Below are positions 35,762 through 42,362 of a stretch of 64,000 nucleotides of DNA, piece by piece. The notes below the pieces were generated by a model that searched no databases, was not told the origin of the DNA, and was given only the letters and a program-made list of their open reading frames with translations. The DNA lies in the NCBI GenBank assembly GCA_018670085.1, contig JABHRS010000032.1, positions 42,556 to 106,555 on the forward strand, given 5' to 3'. The position numbers and the translations under genes were made by a program. Numbering within the stretch: position 1 is the first letter of the stretch; each line of letters starts with the position of its first letter. The DNA is from an archaeon. GTDB lineage: Archaea > Nanobdellota > Nanobdellia > Woesearchaeales > GW2011-AR9.

Positions 35762-37402
35762 TTATTTTGCTAATTCTCCTACAATTTCTTCGAGAAGTTT
35801 TCTTTCAAAACTTTCTTTTTGTTCTGCATTTATCATAACACGTAGATTACACAGCCCTCCAAAATATTTTCCAACAGATTTAAGAAAATAACTTAAACTC
35901 AATCTTTTAAGCTCAGTTATGCTTGGAATTTTTCCATGCTTTGTATATAGTTCTCTCGCAACTGTAAGTGTTCTCTCTTCGCTCCAATATCCTCTTGGTT
36001 TATGTTTTGCAGCGGGGAAGATTTCATCTACAAACCCTTTTTTTTCTACCGCCCGATAAAATCTTTTTCCACCATTAGCTATGTCTTTTAATATTTGGCT
36101 TCTGCTCATCTCTGCAAAATTATTATCATAAAAATCTTTCAAATCTTCAAGTGAATGTTTCTCAAAATTAATGTACTTTGGTGTTTTAATCACATTCCCA
36201 AGTGTTTCCTCAAGCGAATCACCATCTGGATTATTGTTTAAGAAATCATCTATTCCTGCAGCTAAATTACGTGTTCCACCAAAATGTCTCCTAGCTGCAC
36301 TTGGAAAAGACGCAAGTTTCATTTCATATAGTTGGACTTGTTTTGGAATTTTTCCATGTTCTTTGTACAGCTGTAACCCAATTTCCATTGTTCTATCAAG
36401 TGTCCATTTTTCCATTTTTGGAAAGATTCTATTCATCAGTTCAACACGTTTTCTTTTATCTACTTCTCTAAATCTGACTGCATCGTAAAATCTTCCCCCT
36501 CCATTTTTTTTATCTTTTGCAACTTCACTTCTGCTCATCCCTACAAAGTTTTCTTTATAATGATCAATAAGTTCTTGTTCTGAATATTCTCTTAATTCCT
36601 TTCTAGCCGATAGTGGAAAAACTATTTCTATTAGATCCCTTGAGAAAACTGCATTGTAGAACTCCTTTCCAGCTTTTCCAGATTTAGTTTGAATTTTTCT
36701 AACAAGCATTCCAGAAAATTCATTGCTGTAATGGTCTTTAAAATCCTGAATTGAATACTCTTTGAATGGGTCTGTTTTTGGAAAAATTCTATTCAAAAGA
36801 CCCCTCCCTTTAATTGCTTGATAAATTTTGCTATAAGAGATTTTTTTTACATCCTCTATATGGATTTCACTTCTGCCTTCTGGATCATTTTGATTTTCTT
36901 TATCTCCTTTTTTTGAGAAATATTTGTCATAAATTTTTATCAAATCTTCGTCATCATAATTATTCCAATTAATTTTAGTTTTTTTTGGAAATACAGAATC
37001 AAGTAATTTACGACGAGAAACTGCTTGATAAAAAGAATTTCCTCCTGACTCAATCTCACTAACAACTTCGCCTCGGCTTTTTCCCTTATAATTTGCTTCA
37101 TAGTGATCTTTAAAGTCTTGTTCGGAATAACCTTTCCAATCTATGTATCTCTTTGTTGGAAATACTTCCTCTAACCATTTTTTTTTCTTAACGGCTTCAA
37201 AGAATCTTCTTCCTCCGTCAGTTGTATCTGCTCGTACTTGGCTTCGCAGCAGTCCTTCATAATTTTTCGAGGCATACTTTTTGAAGTGATCAAGTTCCCA
37301 TAGTTTCCACTTTCCAAATGCAGGAGTCTCTGAAGGCAAAGGGTCATGACTGAGACCAGCAGATGCAACTGCCTCTAAAGAATAATTTCTATCTTCTACC
37401 AC
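35762..37402 (-). CDS. Modular repeat protein J (6 R1 + 2 R2 units)
   Basis: Ninth paralog (546 residues), separated from the operon by the glycosylase-like gene. It begins with GTG after AGAGGTTGG. The layout equals that of protein C (five R1, R2, R1, R2), and several blocks are nearly identical (RSQVRADTTDGGRRFFEAVK; DDFLNNNP). Unit 3 has a long insertion (KKGDKENQNDPEGRSEIH). The end motif is LLEEIVGELAK. Its N-terminal motif is shortened (SLEAVASAGLSHDPLP). It has its own promoter (TTTTATAAC about 70 bases before the hairpin and start), so it may be made separately from the others. Confidence 0.7.
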   Translation of the reverse strand: MVEDRNYSLEAVASAGLSHDPLPSETPAFGKWKLWELDHFKKYASKNYEGLLRSQVRADTTDGGRRFFEAVKKKKWLEEVFPTKRYIDWKGYSEQDFKDHYEANYKGKSRGEVVSEIESGGNSFYQAVSRRKLLDSVFPKKTKINWNNYDDEDLIKIYDKYFSKKGDKENQNDPEGRSEIHIEDVKKISYSKIYQAIKGRGLLNRIFPKTDPFKEYSIQDFKDHYSNEFSGMLVRKIQTKSGKAGKEFYNAVFSRDLIEIVFPLSARKELREYSEQELIDHYKENFVGMSRSEVAKDKKNGGGRFYDAVRFREVDKRKRVELMNRIFPKMEKWTLDRTMEIGLQLYKEHGKIPKQVQLYEMKLASFPSAARRHFGGTRNLAAGIDDFLNNNPDGDSLEETLGNVIKTPKYINFEKHSLEDLKDFYDNNFAEMSRSQILKDIANGGKRFYRAVEKKGFVDEIFPAAKHKPRGYWSEERTLTVARELYTKHGKIPSITELKRLSLSYFLKSVGKYFGGLCNLRVMINAEQKESFERKLLEEIVGELAK

Positions 37403-37429
37403 AAATCCAACCTCTGTATGAAAAATTGA

Positions 37430-37480
37430 CTACTTTCAGTAGATTCTGGCCCTCTCGTTTCAAGTGACATTTGAAAGTAG
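37430..37480 (-). promoter_or_regulatory. Hairpin in the leader of modular protein J
   Basis: Between the TATA-like TTTTATAAC and the GTG start of gene J is a perfect 9-bp inverted repeat (CTACTTTCA / TGAAAGTAG, 33-base loop). It could act on mRNA or as an operator. None of the other island genes has such a leader. Confidence 0.45.
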
Positions 37481-37551
37481 TAACTCGCCTAAGTTATAAA
37501 ATTTATGTATTTTTATGTAGAAAAACAGGATCTTTGGCATATTTTAAAATG

Positions 37552-37576
37552 AGAAAAAAGCGCCGACGCCCGGATT
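37552..37576. repeat. Direct copy of the tRNA-Ser 3' end
   Basis: 25 bases here are identical to 37702-37726, which hold the tRNA-Ser acceptor 3' strand, part of its T arm and the bases just after the gene. The copies are 150 bp apart. Duplication of a tRNA 3' end is the classic mark of site-specific integration. No integrase gene is visible in the window. Confidence 0.65.
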
Positions 37577-37578
37577 CC

Positions 37579-37670
37579 TTAGCGAGCGGGTGACGAAAAT
37601 TCTTAATTTTCATTCACCTTAGTGAGCGTTAGTGAGCGGGTGCCAGAAATATCAAAGAGATTTCTGAGCA
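37579..37670. repeat. Two GAGCGGGTG hairpin elements
   Basis: Two related units lie back to back. The first has GAGCGGGTGACGAAAATT...AATTTTC...CACC (37579-37620), the second GAGCGGGTGCCAGAAAT...ATTTCTGAGCA (37621-37670). Both can fold into long hairpins and resemble the CCGCAGAGCGGTGCCAGAAA elements found after dnaK, L12 and L37e. They lie between the duplicated tRNA ends. No ORF is seen here. Confidence 0.5.
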
Positions 37671-37710
37671 TGAACTCAAATCCCAAGACAAAAATACCAG
37701 AAGAAAAAAG

Positions 37711-37819
37711 CGCCGACGCCCGGATTTGAACCGGGATATCCAGAGGAAACTGGTTCGCTTGAGCCATTGATATATGGCAGATTCAAGACCAGCGCAATAC
37801 CAGATTATGCGACGTCGGC
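37711..37819 (-). tRNA. tRNA-Ser(UGA) with a 26-nt intron
   Basis: Acceptor GCCGACG pairs with CGTCGGC, discriminator G. The T arm is CCCGG-TTCAAAT-CCGGG, and the long variable arm (TCC/GGA stem) marks a class II tRNA. The anticodon stem CTGGT/ACCAG encloses 33 bases. CTTG/CAAG with flanking bulges AAT and CGA forms a bulge-helix-bulge, and cutting there removes bases 37756-37781 and leaves loop CTTGAAA, anticodon UGA. The intron follows position 37, the usual archaeal site. The G discriminator agrees with serine. Confidence 0.92.
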
Positions 37820-37975
37820 AAGAACGTCAGTGAATACCAAGTCGCGACCAGAAATTTCTTTTCAAATTTCAGTGTATGCGACGTGAGCATGATCATCAGT
37901 GATTACCAAATCGCGACCAGAAAAATATTTTATTTTTCTAAGTATGCGACGTTAGCAAAAAGTCAGTGAATATTA
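37806..37975. repeat. Tandem partial copies of the tRNA-Ser 5' end
   Basis: Units of 69 and 68 bp, with a partial third (beginning at 37806, 37875 and 37943), share TATGCGACGT..GC, TCAGTGA.TACCAA and TCGCGACCAG. The first contains the real 5' end of tRNA-Ser; the others carry altered acceptor ends (GCTCACG, GCTAACG) and cannot form a tRNA. An A/T hairpin separates them. They look like remnants of tRNA copies left by repeated recombination. The rest of the 233-bp gap up to the next gene holds only its TATA (TTTATAAAG near 37993). Confidence 0.6.
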
Positions 37976-38052
37976 ACAAATACTGTATTTTATTTATAAA
38001 GTTTTAGTCCATCAAAGACAGATTTATATTCTCCAATCCATTCCTTTCAAAT

Positions 38053-38826
38053 ATGACAAAGATCCAAAGAAAAATAGTTGCCATTGGTGGTGGTGAAATT
38101 AGGACCAAAGGAACCTTAAAAATTGACAAATATATCATCAAACTTTCAAACAAAAAAATTCCAAACGTTTTATTTATTCCAACAGCCAGTTCTGATCATT
38201 CAGGATATTGTGCTCATATCAAAAAATATTATCAAGACTTTCTCAAATGCCGAGTTGATACATTATTGTTGATGGAAGAAAAACCATCAATTAAATTAAT
38301 TAAACAAAAAATCCAAAAAGCAAATATCATTTATGTTGGTGGTGGCAATACCTTACAAATGATGAAGCTATGGCGTAAATTAGGAGTTGATAAGCTGTTA
38401 AAAAAAGCCTGGAAGGATGGAACTGTTCTTTGTGGTATTAGTGCTGGCAGTATTTGTTGGTTTGATTCTGGGCACAGTGATTCGATGTCATTTTATAACT
38501 CTAAAAGTTGGAAATATATCAATGTCAAGGGACTGGGTTTTGTTAAGGGAGTTCATTGCCCTCATTACAATGGTGAAACATTAAACATTCCAAGAAAAAG
38601 TCATTTCAGAGCTATGATGCAAAAAATATCTGGAATTGGAATCGCAATTGACAATAATGCTGCAATTGCTTTTATTGACGATAAATACCAAGTGATAACT
38701 TCTAAAAAAGATGCCAAGGCCTTTCAAGTGTACAAAAGAAATGGGAAAGTAATTTCTAAAAGTATTCTACAGGATACTAAATTGAGGGATGTAAAAGAAT
38801 TGTATTTAAAAAATAATAAAAAATAA
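38053..38826 (+). CDS. Peptidase S51 family protein (dipeptidase E/cyanophycinase-like)
   Basis: Predicted serine peptidase with a class I glutamine amidotransferase-like fold. The nucleophile elbow is CGISAGS (Ser about residue 132), preceded by IIYVGGGNTLQMMKLW, and the start MTKIQRKIVAIGGGEI is typical of the group. A later HCPHYNGE may supply the catalytic His. The 257 residues match S51 peptidases that cut Asp-X dipeptides or release amino acids from polymers. A second, shorter S51 protein is encoded at 41510. It is transcribed away from tRNA-Ser. Confidence 0.88.
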   Translation: MTKIQRKIVAIGGGEIRTKGTLKIDKYIIKLSNKKIPNVLFIPTASSDHSGYCAHIKKYYQDFLKCRVDTLLLMEEKPSIKLIKQKIQKANIIYVGGGNTLQMMKLWRKLGVDKLLKKAWKDGTVLCGISAGSICWFDSGHSDSMSFYNSKSWKYINVKGLGFVKGVHCPHYNGETLNIPRKSHFRAMMQKISGIGIAIDNNAAIAFIDDKYQVITSKKDAKAFQVYKRNGKVISKSILQDTKLRDVKELYLKNNKK

Positions 38827-38827
38827 A

Positions 38828-39139
38828 TTAATCAAGCAACTTTTTAAGTTCGCCGCTTTCAAACATCTGTGCACAGATATCAGATCCACCAATAAATTTT
38901 CCATTTATATATAACTGTGGGATAGTTGGCCAGTTACTGAACTCTTTAATTCCACCACGAATAGAGTCATCGGACAAAACATCAAATGATCCAAAATCAT
39001 TCACACCTATTTCACGCAAAATTCCAACAACGCGAGATGAAAATCCACACTGCGGCATATCAGGTATTCCTTTTATAAACACAAATACTTTCTTTGAATC
39101 GATTAATTCTTGAATTTTATTTTTTGTAGTTTCTTCCAT
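38828..39139 (-). CDS. Monothiol CGFS glutaredoxin (Grx4/GrxD)
   Basis: Iron-sulfur carrier glutaredoxin. The active site is CGFS (residues 31-34) within KGIPDMPQCGFSSRVV. The glutathione-binding TIPQLYINGKFIGGSDI is intact. At 103 residues it is the single-domain form. It lies four bp downstream of a BolA gene in the same direction. Grx4 and BolA form a [2Fe-2S]-bridged heterodimer in bacteria and eukaryotes, so the operon points to Fe-S transfer or iron sensing, unusual for an archaeon. Confidence 0.96.
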   Translation of the reverse strand: MEETTKNKIQELIDSKKVFVFIKGIPDMPQCGFSSRVVGILREIGVNDFGSFDVLSDDSIRGGIKEFSNWPTIPQLYINGKFIGGSDICAQMFESGELKKLLD

Positions 39140-39143
39140 TTTT

Positions 39144-39392
39144 TTACTCCAATTTTGTTTTTATTGAGAGGGCATGTAACTCTCCACTGTCCAATAAATT
39201 CTGCACTGCAGCATAAACTGCTCTGTGCCTATCAACTAAACTCAGCTCAGAAAATCCGCTCCACACAACTACAGCTTCTAAATGCACTCCATCATGTCTT
39301 GGGTCAAGTATTTCAACTGAAGCACCACTAAGTGCAGTTTCAATTTTTTCTTTCAAAATATCTAGCATTGGTTTTGCGGTTTCAAGTTGCAT
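39144..39392 (-). CDS. bolA: BolA family protein
   Basis: Partner of CGFS glutaredoxin. The 82 residues show the BolA pattern: helix LDILKEKIETALSGASVEI, HLEAVVVWSGFSELSLVDRH (with the conserved Asp-Arg-His) and the closing strand ELHALSIKT. The conserved His of DRH is a usual cluster ligand. It sits between a tiny ORF upstream (three bases apart) and grx4 downstream, in one short operon. Confidence 0.95.
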   Translation of the reverse strand: MQLETAKPMLDILKEKIETALSGASVEILDPRHDGVHLEAVVVWSGFSELSLVDRHRAVYAAVQNLLDSGELHALSIKTKLE

Positions 39393-39395
39393 AAC

Positions 39396-39497
39396 TCAAT
39401 TTCCAATCTTCTGTTTTAAATACCTTTGTATCAATAATTTATCTATCTCTCTGAACTCTGCCACTTTAACTTGACGCAATATCTCAAAACCACTCAT
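39396..39497 (-). CDS. Possible 33-residue leader protein of the bolA-grx4 operon
   Basis: An open frame MSGFEILRQVKVAEFREIDK with a basic, amphipathic continuation (LLIQRYLKQKIGN) ends three bases before the bolA start. CTTATTTATTATT lies about 25 bases upstream of its ATG, which is just where a leaderless transcript would begin; there is no other ATG between that promoter and bolA. Either this small protein is made first and bolA is translated by coupling, or it is a chance frame in a leader. No family is recognised. Confidence 0.45.
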   Translation of the reverse strand: MSGFEILRQVKVAEFREIDKLLIQRYLKQKIGN

Positions 39498-39503
39498 TCA
39501 AAA

Positions 39504-39569
39504 TTAACTACTAGTTAATAATAAATAAGTCCAAAGATTTATAAGTGAAGGTTGTCTAAAAACAGACAA
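39504..39569. promoter_or_regulatory. Divergent promoter region with two palindromes
   Basis: The 71 bases between two divergent starts hold TTAACTA-C-TAGTTAA (39504-39518) beside the minus-strand start, a minus-strand TATA (39516-39528), a plus-strand TTTATAAG (39538-39545) and TTGTC-N8-GACAA (39552-39569) overlapping the plus-strand ATG. The last palindrome matches one at 5442. Both look like operators. Confidence 0.5.
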
Positions 39570-41422
39570 TGAAACTTACTGATATTGTTGAGGAGTTAAA
39601 CGAGAGAGGATTCGAGCGTCAAGCTGTGCTTTTACAATCCAAATTTAAGTATAGTTACACTCTTGCTTTAATGCAAAAGCGGTGGAGAAGTAGCGTAGAA
39701 TCTCAAATCGGTACTGATCTATATCAAGCTCTGATGAATAGTGATCTGTGTCAATCTCTGCTGTCATCTTCTAATCGGGATCACAGTGCAGGAAAAAACA
39801 TATTTGATAATGAGAAAAAGCCATCTAGAGATTTTCAAGTACCACTCCTAGAAGTTAGCATCACTCAAAACTTTTCTATAGAGTGTTTAGTTGCTTCCGA
39901 GCAAATAGAAACTAACATGATTCAACTTCTTGACCAGGCCGACAAAATTATTTACGCTGAAGTAAAAGAATTAACTGCAGATAATGATGATTTACTATTA
40001 AGAATTTATCGCGATGAAGATGTTATTGTTAACGAGGCGAATCTTAGCGATCAGAAAAAGATGCAGAATTCTGCTAGCATAATAAAGAGTTACTCTAAGC
40101 GAATATCTGAGGTGAGAGCTTTAGGTTTACCTCATAGTGTAATGTTAGTACACATAAAACCACTTCAAGAATATCTCCCTCTTAATCCTTTTGATTCAAA
40201 TGATGCAAGCCCAGGAAATGTTGAAAAAATTTGTGACTATGCTAATCAGGTTCTTTCCGATGAAGATTTGCATCGTCAAAATATTTCCAGAAGATCAGAA
40301 TTACTTTTAGAGCAACATGATACTAGGGTTATTTCTAATGCAAAAATAAACATCACTGAGGCGCTTCGAGAATTATATGAGTATGGGATTGATGGCCACC
40401 TTAGCTATGACTATATTGATATGATGGTCTCATCTTCAGATTCAAATGTTACTGGAGTTAATCAGACAAATTATCATCAAAAGCTTTTGAAAACAGATCT
40501 TAAATTTAGAGAAGATATATTGCGAAATTTTCAAGATGAAATCAGAATTAAGCAAAGAAGTTTAATGGGTATTAAACAAATAATTGCAGGTAGTCAAGCT
40601 ACTAACTCTCATGTAGGTGAATTTTCAACTAAACAAAATGATGGTCGATTTCCTAATCTTCAATATTCAAAAGCAAGTAAAGATGCACTGCAACAAATTG
40701 CAGATGAAATGGATCAATTATTTGATAAGCTTCCAGACATTGGTGATTTAGCTGTTCCAAGAAAACTTAGGAACAGAGGAACATTAAGTTATATGGTCGA
40801 AGAATTAGATTATGATCCAATGGATGTGACTTTTGGAAACGAAGCTGGCTGCTGTATTTTTGTTCCAAAAGAAAAATCAAAAATTCAAAACGGATATAGT
40901 GTTCCTGTTTATTTACTTGAAAAACAGATTAAATTATTTGGAGTTTACCGACTTGACGGAGAAAAAAAACGTCGTATGGGTTTAGTTTTGGCATTTGACA
41001 CAATTGATCTGGTTAATATAGTCCCAGTTTCTTTTTCAGATGACCCAAAAGATGTTCAGCAAGTTGGAGCATCAGTATTAGCAGCTAATAGTTTAGAACT
41101 TTCAAGAACCGGAATTGCAGGTGGCAAAGAAACTATTCTAGCCATAACTAATTATGTTGAGGAGTGGTTATCAGGCTACGCAGAGCATCATAGTTATCAT
41201 GCAGCTGTGATGGGCAATCATCAGTACAACACTTCTGTTAATCATTCTAGTAGAAGTCAAGATTTATTCACACACCCAGTGATGTATGCTGGACGTTCTA
41301 GTGATTTTTACAATGAGATATTTAAAGCTCCTTTTCAGAGTCCAGTTATGACTCAATTTGGTACTGGCAAATCACTTATCAGTCAAAAGGATCGTTTGTA
41401 TACTTTGTGGCAAAAAGAGTAA
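39569..41422 (+). CDS. Large protein of unknown function
   Basis: Unrecognised, 617 residues. The N-terminal 60% is helical and hydrophilic. The C-terminal part looks like a compact alpha/beta domain starting near FGNEAGCCIFVPKEK, then VPVYLLEKQIKLFGVYRLDGEKKRRMGLVLAFDTIDLVNI, and ending with a His/Ser-rich HHSYHAAVMGNHQYN and a loop-rich tail. The Cys pair and the later His residues could form an active site or metal site, but I cannot name a family. TTTATAAG about 25 bases upstream gives a leaderless mRNA, and the start codon itself lies in a palindrome, so it is probably under repressor control. Confidence 0.65.
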   Translation: MKLTDIVEELNERGFERQAVLLQSKFKYSYTLALMQKRWRSSVESQIGTDLYQALMNSDLCQSLLSSSNRDHSAGKNIFDNEKKPSRDFQVPLLEVSITQNFSIECLVASEQIETNMIQLLDQADKIIYAEVKELTADNDDLLLRIYRDEDVIVNEANLSDQKKMQNSASIIKSYSKRISEVRALGLPHSVMLVHIKPLQEYLPLNPFDSNDASPGNVEKICDYANQVLSDEDLHRQNISRRSELLLEQHDTRVISNAKINITEALRELYEYGIDGHLSYDYIDMMVSSSDSNVTGVNQTNYHQKLLKTDLKFREDILRNFQDEIRIKQRSLMGIKQIIAGSQATNSHVGEFSTKQNDGRFPNLQYSKASKDALQQIADEMDQLFDKLPDIGDLAVPRKLRNRGTLSYMVEELDYDPMDVTFGNEAGCCIFVPKEKSKIQNGYSVPVYLLEKQIKLFGVYRLDGEKKRRMGLVLAFDTIDLVNIVPVSFSDDPKDVQQVGASVLAANSLELSRTGIAGGKETILAITNYVEEWLSGYAEHHSYHAAVMGNHQYNTSVNHSSRSQDLFTHPVMYAGRSSDFYNEIFKAPFQSPVMTQFGTGKSLISQKDRLYTLWQKE

Positions 41423-41509
41423 ACTAGTAAACTAAGAAATAAACAATTCAAACAACTGTTTGCAATTATTGCAGGTAGTTTTTTATAATATCGCAATCAA
41501 TCAACAAAC

Positions 41510-42139
41510 ATGAAATTCTACTTGTCATCATCTAAATTCTCAGATCAATCACACAAACTTGCAGGTCTAATGCCAGCTACCAACAAAAAAATTGGTTACA
41601 TTCCAAACGCCCTTGATTACACTGGCTGCAATATTCCTATCAGGGAACAAAAATTAATCCAAAAATTCAAATATTTAACAGAACTAGGATTAGAACCAGA
41701 AATGTTAGACTTAAGAGATTACTTTGGTAAGGAAACCGAACTAAAAACCAAACTCCAAACACTCGGTGGAGTTTTCATCAATGGTGGAAATACTTTCATA
41801 TTAAGACAAGCGATGCGAATTTCTGGATTCGATAAAATTCTCACAGAACTAAAAGAACAAAACGCCGATTTTCTTTACGCAGGTTACAGTGCAGCTTGTT
41901 GTATTTTAGCAGCAGATATGCGTGGATTACAAATCGTAGACGACCCTAATGATCATCCATACAAAGAGATCCAAGAAACAATTTTCGAAGGCCTAGGGTT
42001 TCTTGACTACATGATTCTCCCTCACTTCAATTCGAATCATCCTGAGGCTGAAGACATCAGTAAAGAAGTACAATATTGCAAGCAGAACAAGATCCCATAT
42101 AAAACTCTAAATGATGGCGATGTGATCATTATCGATTAA
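41510..42139 (+). CDS. Peptidase S51 family protein, short form
   Basis: A second S51-type protein, 209 residues, nearer to dipeptidase E in length (about 230). It has GGVFINGGNTFILRQAM and the nucleophile region AGYSAACCILA, where Ser is kept but the usual SAG is SAA with two Cys after it. The C-terminal half has YMILPHFNSNHPEAE (a catalytic His candidate) and ends with a short strand VIIID. It shares only the core with the S51 protein at 38053. It follows the 617-residue gene by 87 bp with its own TATA-like TTTTTTATAATA. Confidence 0.85.
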   Translation: MKFYLSSSKFSDQSHKLAGLMPATNKKIGYIPNALDYTGCNIPIREQKLIQKFKYLTELGLEPEMLDLRDYFGKETELKTKLQTLGGVFINGGNTFILRQAMRISGFDKILTELKEQNADFLYAGYSAACCILAADMRGLQIVDDPNDHPYKEIQETIFEGLGFLDYMILPHFNSNHPEAEDISKEVQYCKQNKIPYKTLNDGDVIIID

Positions 42140-42148
42140 TACATATGG

Positions 42149-42299
42149 TTCTTTAGAAATAGTTCTGGGGCGTAATGCAGGAGCTATAACATATTCGGAA
42201 GAGCTAAATCATTCGACCTGAACGAACATTAGTGAGTGAACGCGAAGCTGCGTGAACCAGTTGCCAGCCCCGATGCCGCAGGCTAAAATTTCTAAAGAA
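42149..42299. repeat. Inverted-repeat-bounded element before valS
   Basis: The ends TTCTTTAGAAAT and ATTTCTAAAGAA pair over 12 bp, and GGGGC/GCCCC pairs further in. Inside are GTGAGTGAACGCGAAGCTGC and GTTGCCAG, similar in character to the GAGCG elements near tRNA-Ser. Almost the whole 223-bp gap is this element plus the valS promoter (TTTTATAATA at 42331). It could be a folded RNA or an old mobile element; no ORF is credible. Confidence 0.4.
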
Positions 42300-42362
42300 A
42301 TATTAAACAAATGATTCTCAGTCAATACCTTTTTATAATACGCCTCACCACCCTTCTCTGCA

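Noticed and set aside
20831..37402. TALE, PPR or PUF repeat proteins
   Set aside because: Units are about 57 residues with a W...GM[ST]R...FYxAV...VFP skeleton, unlike the 34-36-residue units of those families. Only the general modular idea is similar.
37552..37726. att sites of a complete integrated element bounding the whole island
   Set aside because: The only second copy of the tRNA 3' end is 150 bp away, not near 20.8 kb, and no integrase gene is present. Kept as a scar, not as proof of the island's borders.
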